Shown one piece after another: positions 1 through 9,582 of a DNA stretch of 64,000 nt. This DNA is from Parasutterella secunda (GTDB lineage Bacteria > Pseudomonadota > Gammaproteobacteria > Burkholderiales > Burkholderiaceae_F). Where the stretch lies: positions 186,001 to 250,000 of the forward strand of contig NZ_JAMBLT010000001.1 in NCBI RefSeq assembly GCF_023336895.1, written 5' to 3'. The notes beneath the pieces are model-generated. The model was not told the origin of the DNA. It did no database searches and was given only the letters and a program-made list of their open reading frames with translations. A program made the translations under genes and the position numbers. Each line of letters begins with the position of its first letter. Within the stretch, counting starts at the first letter, position 1.

Positions 1-1574
1 ATCAACTCCTTATGTTGACCTTTTCTCGGGCGGCTGCCACGGAATTTAAACAGCGTCTGATTGATTTGACTCACTCTGCAGCTTTCTATGTCGAAGTAAA
101 GACTTTTCATTCATACTGCTTCGATCTTTTGGGACGACCCGGCACACTGAATGAAGCTGATAATGTCGTTAAAAAAGCCGCTGAAATGATTCGAGAAGGA
201 GACGTAGAACAAGACAAAATTACCAAAAGTGTTCTGGTTATTGATGAAGCCCAAGATATGAGTGAAGACGACTTTGCTCTGGTTGAAGCTCTGATGCAAA
301 GAAATGAAACCATGAGAGTGATTGCCGTTGGCGATGATGATCAGAATATTTATGCTTTCAGGGGATCAGATTCCAAGTTTATGAGAGAACTCCTCTCCAA
401 ATATGACGCAATGCAATACGAGCTTACGGAGAATTTTAGAAGCGCTCGTCATATTGTGGACTTTTCCAATGCCTATGCTTCTAGCATCACCACACGAATG
501 AAAACGAAACCAGCTGTTGCTCACCGTGACGTTTCCGGACAAGTGACATTGATTCACCATCATGGGCACCACTTTGAAAAAGCGATTATCGACGAACTCT
601 CAGAGAGCAAAGAAACTAAAGACTGTGCCGTTTTGACTTCCACCAATGAAGAGGCGGCTTTGATTTTTAATGCTCTGCAAAAAGCAGGACTTAATGCCAA
701 ACTTATTCAAAGCAGGGGAGACATTCATTTATACAATCTTCTGGAGATTCGCTCATTCTTGGTCTACCTTCAAAAACGCCTTCAAGGAGATCCTATTGTT
801 AGTCGTCGATTATGGAATTTTGCTAAGGTCGCTCTACAGTCTCGATTCCATCAAAGCCGGCTTTTACCCAATTGTCTGCGCCTAATCCAGCTTTTCGAAA
901 GCGTTACGCCAAGAGAAATTTATTTTTCTGATTTTGAAGAGTTTGTTCGCGAGTCTCAACTGGAAGATACGTTTGATAATGATCAGGGGAAAATTTTTGT
1001 CTCAACCATCCACAAAGCCAAAGGTCACGAATTTGGTACCGTCCATATGTTTCTTGACAACGTGGTGGATGACACGGATGAAGAGCGACGCAAGTTATAT
1101 GTCGGCATGACCCGCGCTAAAAATTCACTTTACATCCACCACAGTGGCACACTTTTTGGTTCTATCAAAACGGAAAGTCTTAACCGAATTGAGGACAGAA
1201 AGCATTATGACAAGCCCTCCGAGATTGTTTTGAATCTCTCTCTTGCCGACGTTAACTTAGGATTTGTTTCCGGGAAAAAAGAAGAGCTCTGTCAGCTTCG
1301 TAGCGGTCAAATTTTATTTCTTAAGAATAAGCTATTTACGACCAAGCTCAATGGCCAAATTTGTGCATGCGCCTTCCTATCAAAGGCATTCCAAGAAAAA
1401 CTCCTGAGATATCGTCAAATGGGTTATTTCCCTAATCGCGCTGAAATCAATTTTATTGTGGCATGGAACAACAAAGAAACGGGCGAGACTGAAGCGATCG
1501 TGCTGCCCAACCTCTACCTGAGCCAAAAAGAAAACAGGCCACTCAGAAAGCGACCTGCCAAACTAAACCGTTAA
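1..1574 (+). CDS. UvrD/Rep-type superfamily 1 DNA helicase, C-terminal part (5' end outside window)
   Basis: ATP-dependent DNA helicase domain. The reading frame is open to the first base of the window, so the Met at position 12 is internal and the gene begins upstream. Motifs in order are a motif Ia-like TFSRAAATEFKQRL, Walker B VLVIDEAQD, motif III GDDDQNIYAFRGS, motif IV LTENFRSA, motif V STIHKAKGHEF and motif VI KLYVGMTRAK. The Walker A segment must lie before the window. GDDDQNIYAFRG is the form I associate with UvrD modules fused behind a RecQ-like domain, so the full gene could be such a fusion; this is inference. It converges on ybeY with about 20 bp between the stops. Confidence 0.85.
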   Translation, partial: QLLMLTFSRAAATEFKQRLIDLTHSAAFYVEVKTFHSYCFDLLGRPGTLNEADNVVKKAAEMIREGDVEQDKITKSVLVIDEAQDMSEDDFALVEALMQRNETMRVIAVGDDDQNIYAFRGSDSKFMRELLSKYDAMQYELTENFRSARHIVDFSNAYASSITTRMKTKPAVAHRDVSGQVTLIHHHGHHFEKAIIDELSESKETKDCAVLTSTNEEAALIFNALQKAGLNAKLIQSRGDIHLYNLLEIRSFLVYLQKRLQGDPIVSRRLWNFAKVALQSRFHQSRLLPNCLRLIQLFESVTPREIYFSDFEEFVRESQLEDTFDNDQGKIFVSTIHKAKGHEFGTVHMFLDNVVDDTDEERRKLYVGMTRAKNSLYIHHSGTLFGSIKTESLNRIEDRKHYDKPSEIVLNLSLADVNLGFVSGKKEELCQLRSGQILFLKNKLFTTKLNGQICACAFLSKAFQEKLLRYRQMGYFPNRAEINFIVAWNNKETGETEAIVLPNLYLSQKENRPLRKRPAKLNR

Positions 1575-1596
1575 CTCACCCAAGATAAATCTAAAT

Positions 1597-2079
1597 TTAT
1601 TTTTTGAAGTGAAATTTCTTCTTTTTACCGGTCAGCAAAATCCGGTCTTCATATGGGTTATCAAAGCCAAGCTTTAAAAGCGCGCCGATTTCTTTGTCTT
1701 CCATCACATTGGCTTCGTTATATTCCATGTGATCGTAACCATGCGCATGCAACGTCCCGTGAATAAGCAAGTGAGCCAGATGCTCATCAAAGGACTTATT
1801 CTGATTTTTAGCCTCTTTAATAAGAACAGGCACACAAATAGCGAGATCTGCAATAGCAACCGGCTCATGCTGATAGTCAAAGGTCAGGACATTCGTTGCG
1901 TAATCCTTGTGGCGATATTGAGCGTTCATCTCACGCCCCTCTTCTTCGCCCACAAACATGACGTTTAATTCCGTGTCCCGTTCAATCGCTGCCTTCACCC
2001 ATTTTTTCATCTTCTTTTTGGAAGGAAGCTTGAATTCGCCGTGCTCAAAAATATTGAGCTTAAGTTTCAATTTGGACAT
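1597..2079 (-). CDS. ybeY: YbeY endoribonuclease (16S rRNA maturation/ribosome quality control)
   Basis: Zinc-dependent single-strand endoribonuclease acting in 3' maturation of 16S rRNA. The 160-residue protein has the family metal site HGTLHAHGYDH at about residues 107-117. The frame is open further upstream, but the Met at 2079 is chosen: it lies one base after the phoH stop (2081-2083) and gives the usual YbeY N-terminus. The order miaB-phoH-ybeY is standard in proteobacteria and implies one transcript. The C-terminus is lysine rich (KKKKFHFKK). Confidence 0.95.
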   Translation of the reverse strand: MSKLKLKLNIFEHGEFKLPSKKKMKKWVKAAIERDTELNVMFVGEEEGREMNAQYRHKDYATNVLTFDYQHEPVAIADLAICVPVLIKEAKNQNKSFDEHLAHLLIHGTLHAHGYDHMEYNEANVMEDKEIGALLKLGFDNPYEDRILLTGKKKKFHFKK

Positions 2080-2080
2080 G

Positions 2081-3079
2081 TTATTCGTTTTCCTCTTTGG
2101 CAAGTTTTGCCAAGTGTCTTCGCTCATCAGCCTTAGCGTACGCCTCTACAATGCGCGCGACAAGGGGATGACGCACAACGTCAGAAGCCGTAAAGTAAGT
2201 CATTGCGATCCCTCTGACGCCACTTAATACATTTTGAGCTTCGACCAACCCGGAACGCGTTCCTCTGGGCAGGTCAATCTGTGTGACGTCACCCGTAATC
2301 ACCGCTTTAGAGCCAAACCCAATACGGGTTAAGAACATCTTCATTTGCTCTGGCGTCGTATTTTGCGCTTCATCCAAAATGACAAAAGCGTTGTTAAGCG
2401 TGCGACCTCTCATATAGGCCAAAGGCGCAATTTCAATGGTCTGCCTTTCAAGCAAGCGCTGAGTTTTATCAAAACCCAACAAATCAAAAAGCGCATCGTA
2501 AAGCGGCCGCAGATAAGGATCAACCTTTTGAGAAAGGTCGCCCGGCAAAAAGCCCAAGCGTTCACCGGCCTCCACCGCGGGGCGCGTCAAAATGATACGT
2601 TCCACACGGTCTCGTTCATAAGCGTCCACCGCTGCCGCCACGGCTAAGTACGTTTTACCCGTACCTGCAGGGCCAATCCCAAAGGCAATGTCATTATCCA
2701 AAATGGCTTGGATATAGTCATTTTGACGAGGCGTTCTGCCTTGAAGCTCGCGACGCTTCGTGTGCAACACGGGAGACGTGGGTGAATCACCGTCTACTTT
2801 TTTAGCGTTTTCTCCGACAAAAAAGAGCTGCACATCATCGGTTGTGAGTTCTTCGGACGAATTTTCCGCACGGTGCGCCAGCGTCTCTAAAGCATTTAGT
2901 GCTTCTCGAGCCTTTTCCTGCTCGCCGGCAATTCGGAACTGATTGTTGCGGCGTGAAATGGAGACATCCAAAATCACCTCAATTTGGCGAAGATTGGCGT
3001 CCATCGGCCCGACAAGACTTGCCAACGCCGTATTGCTCAAATCCAAATTCAGCGACAATACCTTTTCTTCAAGAGCCAT
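2081..3079 (-). CDS. phoL: PhoH-like ATPase (PhoL/YbeZ)
   Basis: P-loop ATPase of the PhoH family, commonly linked to YbeY and RNA metabolism. In 332 residues it has a KH-like N-terminal region with VGPMDANLRQIE (residues 23-34), Walker A GPAGTGKT (136-143) and a Walker B-like VILDEAQN near 235, followed by FGSKAVITGDVTQIDLP. The start is 10 bases after the miaB stop, which fits translation from the miaB message. A biochemical role beyond ATP binding is not firmly known for the family. Confidence 0.93.
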   Translation of the reverse strand: MALEEKVLSLNLDLSNTALASLVGPMDANLRQIEVILDVSISRRNNQFRIAGEQEKAREALNALETLAHRAENSSEELTTDDVQLFFVGENAKKVDGDSPTSPVLHTKRRELQGRTPRQNDYIQAILDNDIAFGIGPAGTGKTYLAVAAAVDAYERDRVERIILTRPAVEAGERLGFLPGDLSQKVDPYLRPLYDALFDLLGFDKTQRLLERQTIEIAPLAYMRGRTLNNAFVILDEAQNTTPEQMKMFLTRIGFGSKAVITGDVTQIDLPRGTRSGLVEAQNVLSGVRGIAMTYFTASDVVRHPLVARIVEAYAKADERRHLAKLAKEENE

Positions 3080-3088
3080 CTTGATTTC

Positions 3089-4417
3089 TTATACCTTTTC
3101 ACCCAAAAGTGTGTGGGGATTGACTTCCGTAATCCTGACATTGACCATTGTATCGGTTAATGACTCATCGCCCACAAAATTCACAATACGGTTATTGTCC
3201 GTGCGGGCGGCCATCATGCCGCGACCACGCCGAGACGGGCCGATCACTAAAACACGCTGCACGGTTCCCAACATGGATTGAGCAATCTCGGTTGCCTTGG
3301 CATCGTTTTTAGCCTGCAAAATCTGAAGGCGCTTGAGTTTAACCTCCTGCGGGGTGTCGTCCTTAAGATAAGCTGCAGGGGTACCGGGACGACGGCTATA
3401 AACAAAAGAAAAACTCGCATCAAAACCCACATCGTCCATGAGTTTTAAGGTCGCTTGGAAATCTTCTTCAGTCTCTCCGGGGAAGCCAACAATGATATCC
3501 GTTGCAATCGAGATATCGGGACGCACAGCTTTCAAACGTTTAATGATGGACTTGTATTCCAAGACTGTGTAGCCGCGCTTCATGGCGGCAAGAATCTTGT
3601 CAGAGCCCGACTGTACAGGCAAATGCACGTGGTTAACCAGTTTGTCAATCTTGCCGTAGGCATCAATTAAGCGCTGCGTGAATTCTTTGGGGTGGGAGGT
3701 GGTATAGCGAATGCGCTCAATACCATCAATTTCAGCCACGTATTCCAAGAGCATCGCAAAGTCCGCAATATCTCCATCTGGTGTTAAACCCCGATAGGCA
3801 TTAACGTTTTGTCCCAAAAGCGTCACTTCTTTGACGCCTTGCGCGGCAAGTTTTGCCACTTCAATTAAAACGTCTGCCATGGGACGGGAGATTTCCTCAC
3901 CGCGCGTATAAGGCACCACGCAGTAAGAACAATACTTACTGCAGCCTTCCATGATGGAGACAAATGCTGTAGCGCCTCGGGCTTGAGGTTCAGCCAGGTG
4001 GTCAAACTTTTCAATTTCGGGGAATCGAATATCCACCTGCGGGCGATGCGTTTCTTCAACCTTTTGAACCATCGCAGGCAACCGATGCAAAGTCTGTGGC
4101 CCAAAGACAATATCCACATAGGGAGCACGAGACAAAATCTTTTTGCCTTCTTGGCTTGCGACGCAACCGCCCACAGCGATCAACATATCGTCTTTGTGGG
4201 CTTCTTTCTTAGCATCGCGAATGCGTCCCAATTCAGAGAATACTTTCTCCTGAGACTTTTCACGAATGGAGCAGGTGTTTAAAACAACGAGGTCAGCCTC
4301 GTCGACTTTTTCTGTACGCTCGTAGCCATTGGCAACCATTAAGTCAACAATTTTTTCAGAGTCGTACTCGTTCATTTGGCAGCCAAAGCTGCGAAGATAA
4401 ATTTTTTTCGCGGTCAC
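3089..4417 (-). CDS. miaB: tRNA-2-methylthio-N6-dimethylallyladenosine synthase MiaB
   Basis: Radical-SAM methylthiotransferase that adds the 2-methylthio group to i6A37 of tRNAs reading UNN codons. All three domains are visible in 442 residues: the UPF0004 domain with cysteines 13, 49 and 85 ([28 protein letters not shown]), the radical-SAM CxxxCxxC at 159-166 ([15 protein letters not shown]), and a C-terminal TRAM domain. It is the first gene of miaB-phoH-ybeY. All six cluster cysteines are present, so both 4Fe-4S sites should be intact. Confidence 0.97.
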   Translation of the reverse strand: MTAKKIYLRSFGCQMNEYDSEKIVDLMVANGYERTEKVDEADLVVLNTCSIREKSQEKVFSELGRIRDAKKEAHKDDMLIAVGGCVASQEGKKILSRAPYVDIVFGPQTLHRLPAMVQKVEETHRPQVDIRFPEIEKFDHLAEPQARGATAFVSIMEGCSKYCSYCVVPYTRGEEISRPMADVLIEVAKLAAQGVKEVTLLGQNVNAYRGLTPDGDIADFAMLLEYVAEIDGIERIRYTTSHPKEFTQRLIDAYGKIDKLVNHVHLPVQSGSDKILAAMKRGYTVLEYKSIIKRLKAVRPDISIATDIIVGFPGETEEDFQATLKLMDDVGFDASFSFVYSRRPGTPAAYLKDDTPQEVKLKRLQILQAKNDAKATEIAQSMLGTVQRVLVIGPSRRGRGMMAARTDNNRIVNFVGDESLTDTMVNVRITEVNPHTLLGEKV

Positions 4418-4507
4418 GGTTTACATCCGTTGCACAAAAGAGAATTTGTTCTTTTAAAACAAATTGTTGTTAATCAATAATGGGCGTTAAGTATAGCAAC
4501 TTGTTCT

Positions 4508-6246
4508 TCACTCGTTTGAATTCTCGATCCATTTCTTACCGTATTCAGTCACTCTATAAGCCTGATTTGGATGGTTGGGCAGCTCAGGATAAACGTATTC
4601 GACTATTCCTTTCTCACGAAGCTCTTTTAAGTACTTTCGAATTAACTGTTCGCCTTTATCCAGTTTTTGCATTAATTCTTCTTGGTCTGAGGCTTAAGTA
4701 AACACAAATTGATAATCACACTAAAAATTTTATCTTTTCTTGGACGGTACCCCAAATTTTCAACAGCCTGACGCAAGGCATCTTCCATTTCGAGGTGCGG
4801 TGTTTCAGCACTGAGGTGTGGTGTTTCAGTTTTGAAACCGATTGCTTGAAGTCGAGTCCAATTTAGGGTGTATGTAGTCGCCGTGCCTGCTCCATGCTTA
4901 ACTAGCAGATCATATTCATTACCAAGTCGTTGTAAAACATGACTAGCTTGCAAAGTATCCAGATTGGTATCCTCTCGAAGAGTTGCATTATTGACCGCAC
5001 CTAAGTTTTTAGCGATCAAAAGCGCTCTTGCTTCGTTATCGTTTAACTCATAGCCTTTAAACTGACCTAACCAAAGCAAATCTTCTTTGCTCATAAGCTG
5101 ATTTAATGAGTAGGTTGCCCGGAACGAATTACCGGTAACGTTTGAAACAAAGCTTGGTTCCTCTAAATTAGCTTCTCTAAGAAGGGTGCGGATTGTTCGA
5201 ATACCGGAGCCTTTTGTTTCCGCAAAACTTAAGTCATACAAAATTGATGCTAGGATAGGATTTCGAAGTTCTGAAGCTCCTGTGCCCAATTCTTCCACAG
5301 GCTTTAAAGAGTAGCCGGCATTATAAATTTCGATTCGATCACTATAGCGAACTACTTGAGTCGGGCTGTGTACTCGATAATCGCGGTGCATCACTGCGTT
5401 CACAATCGCTTCACGCACAACCCTTTGCGGTAATACTGGAACATCGGTTCGTTGCAATTCACCTTCTTGCAGTTGGAACTGTTTTAATAATGTATCTAAA
5501 ACCGCTGCTTCGACCTTGGGAATCAGAGTTAAAAGCGATTCTCGGAAATCAAGAGAACTAAAACGACTATTCGGATCTTCAATCCAACGCGTTCCCACAA
5601 TACGAATAAAGTCCACCCGCTCCATTGGCATCAATCGTCTCAAAGCCACCTGAGACCCAAAAAGCAAAAGACAAGCAACATTGGGTTGCCACTGATTTTT
5701 ATCGTTTTTTCGAACGAGTCGTAAAATGCGCAACAGCTCAAAATCACTGAGTGACAATTCTGAAGCTTGTGGGTTTTTCTTCGCCCTAAGTTTTCGGTAA
5801 AGATCGATTAACTGAGGATCAATATCCTCGAACTCCGCATCATCAAAAATAACTTCTTCAAAGCTTTTCCCAGTTTTAGCCAACAGAATTGGTTCTAATT
5901 CTTCTTGAGAACATTCGTAATCGCCGTTGGGACCTCTTCTCCAAATCCCTGTTTTCTTTTTATTAGCTTTGTGAAACTTCCCTTCAAAAACACAAGGCTT
6001 GGAGGCGGGAAGCAACTCAGGAACATAAACAACAATTACGTTTCTGCCTTGTAATGTTTCTACACTTGCTTCGATCGTTAATGGTCTTTCAAATTGCGTT
6101 CGACAATTGTTACTCAATTCTTGCAACAGGTGATCAACATCATCCACTCCTGTCACAACAAAATGTTTATCTTGTTCTGAAACACCTAATAATAGATAAC
6201 CCCCACCTTGTCCAGGCTCGTTAGCAAATGCACAAATGGTTTGCAT
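4508..6246 (-). pseudogene. AlbA_2/Schlafen-type ATP-binding transcriptional regulator, frameshifted and lacking a clear start
   Basis: Family of DNA/ATP-binding regulators with an N-terminal AlbA_2 (Schlafen-like) domain, a C-terminal HATPase-like domain and a winged helix. Visible are ICAFANEP...GGGYLLLGV at the N-terminus, VVREAIVNAVMHRDYR, and ETKGSGIRTIR. The intact frame stops at 4672 after LLKPQTKKN. One base later the reading TKEELMQKL...KGIVEYVYPELPNHPNQAYR runs to a TGA at 4508-4510, a typical winged-helix end; adding one A to the AA at about 4683 (turning AAG-AAG into AAA-GAA-GAA) restores it. At the 5' end the frame is open for 45 codons above the Met at 6246, with homologous-looking sequence but no ATG, GTG or TTG. 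The gene is probably decayed or misassembled. Confidence 0.75.
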
Positions 6247-6436
6247 AACGGATGGGACATTAACGTTGCCTACTTTAGTTTTGATTTGAGCGGATTCTAT
6301 ATACGTACATAACTCATTTAATAGCTCTTGGACTGATAGTTTTGAGAACGTGAATTCTGATTCCTTCGCTAAAACTCGTTTTTACCGATTGTCTAATATT
6401 ATCTGCTTTTAATAACAAATTCTCTGAAAATAGATG

Positions 6437-6469
6437 CTAAAAGGCCCTAATGGAATAACCATCAGGGCC
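6437..6469 (-). terminator. Intrinsic terminator of porin 1
   Basis: Arms GGCCCTAATGG (6443-6453) and CCATCAGGGCC (6459-6469) pair with one mismatch around a 5-base loop; read on the minus strand a T-run follows. It sits just past the porin stop. Confidence 0.8.
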
Positions 6470-6512
6470 AAACTTTTAACTAATTTAGTAAGTTAAAACT
6501 TACGCAATCAGA

Positions 6513-7730
6513 TTAGAAGTTGTGGACGATACCGGCAACGACTTCAGTCGTCTTGGTGCCTAAATCATCCTTTTCACCATCGGCCTTAAATTCACCGCTA
6601 AGCTTGGTATAACCAGCAGCCGTGTACACGTACGTACGCTTGCTCAACGGATATTGGTAACCGATGCCGAAGTTGATTGTGTCAAATTCGGCTTTAGCGC
6701 CGAACATTTGAAGATCTTCTGTCGCTTCAAAATCGTTGTAACCAACCATTGCGTAAGCGGTACCACCAGCCAACGGAGCCGTAGCACCTAACATGACGCC
6801 ATAACCCTTCTTAGAGTAATTACCCAAGGTCTCACCTAATGTGTCCTCAAGTCCATCACTCATATCCCAAGACACACCCTTGACATCGTCGAAGTATTGA
6901 GCGGACAACATCGGCTTCACCATACCAAAGTCATAAGCCACATAGCCCGTCACAACCTTGGACATGTCTTCACGACCTTCGGCCTTAGTACCAGCGCCGT
7001 TATTCTCAACATCATTGACCCAAGTGCGGCTGTAATCCGTTGTGCTAAACGTCAACGCACTGCTCAAAGCACCCCAGTTACCCGTAGCACCCAAGGCATA
7101 GTAACGATCGGTGTCACTTGAACCTTCTACTTCCTTGGTATTAGATGTCTTTTGCAAGGAAGCCTGAGCGTAGACGGTCACGCCAGCAAATGTCGGAGAC
7201 TTATAAGTGATCATATTGTCAAAACGATCGCTTTGACCGAGGAAGATGTTGCCGGTCTTACCGATGGAATCACCCCAGCCCGTAGACATCGCAAAACCCT
7301 TAGAAATGATGTCGTAAGAACCAGAACCAGATTCCAAGCCACCCATACGACCGAAAGCGAGTTCGCCGAAATCGGTTTGAACATAGAGACGAGATTCACG
7401 GCTGAAGACACCGCCGTTTTGGGCCTGTTTACCGTCATCAGCATTAAAGCCGCCTTCCAATTGGAAGCCAACCGTCAAACCCTCAGAAATTTGTTCTGAA
7501 CCCTTCATACCCCAACGAGAGCCAGAATTGCCTCCGGACTTGACAGCCATCTTGTCAGATTTGATATTTTCAATGTCATAACCGCCTTCGGCATTACCAA
7601 CAATCTGGTCAGAGTTGGAATTGACATATTGGAGACCGAGGTCAACCTTACCATAAAGAGTAACGTCGGCAGCGAGAGCGGAGCCGGCAAATGCGCCGAG
7701 CACGGCGACTGCAGCTAAAGTCTTTTTCAT
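6513..7730 (-). CDS. Outer membrane porin, OmpC/Gram-negative porin type (porin 1)
   Basis: General diffusion porin forming a 16-strand beta-barrel, expected to be trimeric. The 405-residue precursor has the signal peptide MKKTLAAVAVLGAFAGSALA followed by ADVTLYGKVDLG, the usual first strand of betaproteobacterial porins. Typical landmarks are GSRWGMKGSEQISEGLTVGFQLE, RESRLYVQTDFGELAFGRMG and the C-terminal AGIVHNF, ending in the Phe that targets BamA. It shares signal peptide, first strand and C-terminal plan with the next gene, so the pair is a tandem duplication. Each gene has its own terminator, so they are probably transcribed separately. Confidence 0.95.
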   Translation of the reverse strand: MKKTLAAVAVLGAFAGSALAADVTLYGKVDLGLQYVNSNSDQIVGNAEGGYDIENIKSDKMAVKSGGNSGSRWGMKGSEQISEGLTVGFQLEGGFNADDGKQAQNGGVFSRESRLYVQTDFGELAFGRMGGLESGSGSYDIISKGFAMSTGWGDSIGKTGNIFLGQSDRFDNMITYKSPTFAGVTVYAQASLQKTSNTKEVEGSSDTDRYYALGATGNWGALSSALTFSTTDYSRTWVNDVENNGAGTKAEGREDMSKVVTGYVAYDFGMVKPMLSAQYFDDVKGVSWDMSDGLEDTLGETLGNYSKKGYGVMLGATAPLAGGTAYAMVGYNDFEATEDLQMFGAKAEFDTINFGIGYQYPLSKRTYVYTAAGYTKLSGEFKADGEKDDLGTKTTEVVAGIVHNF

Positions 7731-8074
7731 AATTACTACCTTTTTATATGAAAAAACAAATTGTTTTTCCTCTAGAGGAAAACGCAGAATTCCTTCTGCT
7801 TGAATTGCATTTTTGCTCGCATTAAAGAACTAAGTCAAACAATTTGGGTCTTTGCTTATTTAGCGTCTCTTATGTCCTTCACAACCCAGAATAAAACTAT
7901 CTAATTGAATTTATTAAGTATTTATAAAAAAATATTTAAAAATATATAGTTGTTTTTTTACAACAAAAAGCGGATCCAGAAACCTTTCAGCTCCTGAATC
8001 CGCTCCACAACTAACTCTAAATCAGACAGGAGGTAGTAGGAAACTGTCTAATCCAGATTAGAAGACTTTCTAAA
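7731..8074 (-). promoter_or_regulatory. Inter-porin region
   Basis: 344 bp of AT-rich sequence holding the promoter and leader of porin 1 and, at its far end, the terminator of porin 2. A GGTAG ribosome-binding stretch precedes the ATG at 7730. I could not place a confident -35/-10 pair, and unlike the porin 2 promoter there is no G tract here. Confidence 0.4.
7962..8004 (-). terminator. Intrinsic terminator of porin 2
   Basis: AGCGGATCCAG (7969-7979) pairs with CTGAATCCGCT (7994-8004) with one mismatch; on the minus strand five Ts follow directly. Confidence 0.85.
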
Positions 8075-9211
8075 TTAGAAGTAGTGAGCTAAACCAGTCA
8101 TGACTTCTGTCGTCTTGGTCTTCACACCGTATTCTTCTTCTTGATCATAGCCAGCACCTGCATAAACATAGGTACGTTTGCTCAACGGGTACTTGTAGTA
8201 AGCACCAATGTTGAAGACCTTGATTTCATCATCGGTACCAGCAGCAGCGAGGTCATTCGTACCAACGCTATAGCCAACTGCGGTTTCTAACGTACCGGAA
8301 GCGATCGGCGTAGCAGCGCTCAAGCTAACACCCCATTGAGAGTAGTCCAACGTGGGAGATGCTTCGCCTTGGTCGTAGTAGTTGGCAGCCAAGAAGACCT
8401 TTGTGACACCGAAGTCATAGTTCACAGCAGCGGTAACATTCAACGTGTCGTCAGCGTCATAATAGGTCTTATTAAGATCTTTACCAATCATCTTGCTTTG
8501 ATCGCTACCCAAATCCATACGACTTACGACCAAACCAGCACCCAAGGCACCCCATTGGCCAGTCACACCTAAACCGTAGTAACGATCTACTTCATGAGAG
8601 GATTCTTCACCGTCGTATTCAACCCATTCACCCTTGGACACATAGTCGCTTTGACCCAAAGAAGCCATAGCGTGGAACTTCACACCAGCAAATTCGGGAG
8701 AGGTGTAAGCAATTGAGTTATCTAAACGGCTGTAGGTCTTCAAGACACGGCTTTGGTCGACAATGTTGTCACCATAACCCGTTCCAGAAGCAGAGAAACC
8801 AGCGGCGACGTCAACAGAACCCGTACCAGAATCTAAAGCACCAAAACGGCCCATGTGCAACGTACCGTAATCGGTTTTAACATAAAGACGGGATTCACGA
8901 GAGAATGCCTTAGAAGAATCAGATTCGGCACCATCATCAGCGTTAAAGCCCTGTTCCAATTGGAAACCAACCGTTAAACCGTCGGAAATTTGTTCTTCAC
9001 CCTTGATACCAAAACGGGAACCCGTAGCATCACCAGAGCGGAGACCCCAATTATCAGAAGAAACATTCTCTGTTTCATCAGCAGAACCACTCACATCACT
9101 ATGAGCATAGTGCACGCCAAGATTCACGCGACCGTATAGGGTAACATCGGCAGCCAGAGCAGAACCTGCAAAAGCGCCCAAGACAGCAACAGCAGCTAAA
9201 GTCTTTTTCAT
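8075..9211 (-). CDS. Outer membrane porin, OmpC/Gram-negative porin type (porin 2), candidate phase-variable
   Basis: 378-residue porin paralogous to the gene downstream, with the same signal peptide through ALAADVTLYG. It shows GSRFGIKGEEQISDGLTVGF, RESRLYVKTDYGTLHMGRFG and the C-terminal MTGLAHYF with the terminal Phe. The surface-loop regions differ from porin 1 in sequence and length, as expected for paralogues with different permeability or antigenicity. The upstream promoter region carries a run of ten Gs between a perfect TTGACA and the likely -10, which suggests switching of expression by slipped-strand mispairing. Confidence 0.95.
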   Translation of the reverse strand: MKKTLAAVAVLGAFAGSALAADVTLYGRVNLGVHYAHSDVSGSADETENVSSDNWGLRSGDATGSRFGIKGEEQISDGLTVGFQLEQGFNADDGAESDSSKAFSRESRLYVKTDYGTLHMGRFGALDSGTGSVDVAAGFSASGTGYGDNIVDQSRVLKTYSRLDNSIAYTSPEFAGVKFHAMASLGQSDYVSKGEWVEYDGEESSHEVDRYYGLGVTGQWGALGAGLVVSRMDLGSDQSKMIGKDLNKTYYDADDTLNVTAAVNYDFGVTKVFLAANYYDQGEASPTLDYSQWGVSLSAATPIASGTLETAVGYSVGTNDLAAAGTDDEIKVFNIGAYYKYPLSKRTYVYAGAGYDQEEEYGVKTKTTEVMTGLAHYF

Positions 9212-9292
9212 GATAGATTTTCCTTCTTCAAAGAAAGATGTCTTTATAGGAATTTGAAAGCAAATAAGACATTCGCTTTGCTGTCTGAAATT

Positions 9293-9321
9293 TTCCTACC
9301 ACCCCCCCCCCGATCTGTCAA
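9293..9321 (-). promoter_or_regulatory. Porin 2 promoter with G10 tract in the -35/-10 spacer
   Basis: On the minus strand TTGACA (9321-9316) is followed by GATC, ten Gs (9311-9302), TGG and then TAGGAA (9298-9293). With ten Gs the spacing is exactly 17. The -10 is weak (3 of 6), so its placement is tentative. Confidence 0.6.
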
Positions 9322-9404
9322 ATTTACTAGACGATTACTTCAAATCTCTGTATCTTTTTCACAACAAAATTTTGATCAAATGAGGAAATGAAATTTGACA
9401 GATC
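9312..9404. repeat. Perfect 14-bp inverted repeat flanking a 65-bp segment between divergent genes
   Basis: GATCTGTCAAATTT at 9312-9325 and its exact reverse complement at 9391-9404. Each arm contains TTGACA pointing outward, one toward porin 2 and one toward the gene at 9583. It could be paired -35 regions, a regulator's twin sites, or the ends of an invertible segment. Confidence 0.85.
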
Positions 9405-9582
9405 TTTTTAATTCATTGATTTTTATGAGTTATAGCCTTTTAAGAATTTTTAGAGTCATTTTTTCTATCATTAAAACAATCTTTCATCCTTTCAGTCACG
9501 AATTGCAGTGCCTTTCGTATAGTTTTTGCTGTATTCTGCCTTTGCTTTACAATCAATCGATACGTATTTGGAAATAAGAACA

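Noticed and set aside
4480-4701. 73-codon plus-strand open frame before the AlbA_2-type gene
   Set aside because: The opposite strand encodes a clear winged-helix C-terminus belonging to the frameshifted gene; the plus-strand reading has no similarity.
9363-9385. Possible FNR-type box near TTTTGATCAAA
   Set aside because: The half-sites lack the four-base spacer of TTGAT-N4-ATCAA.
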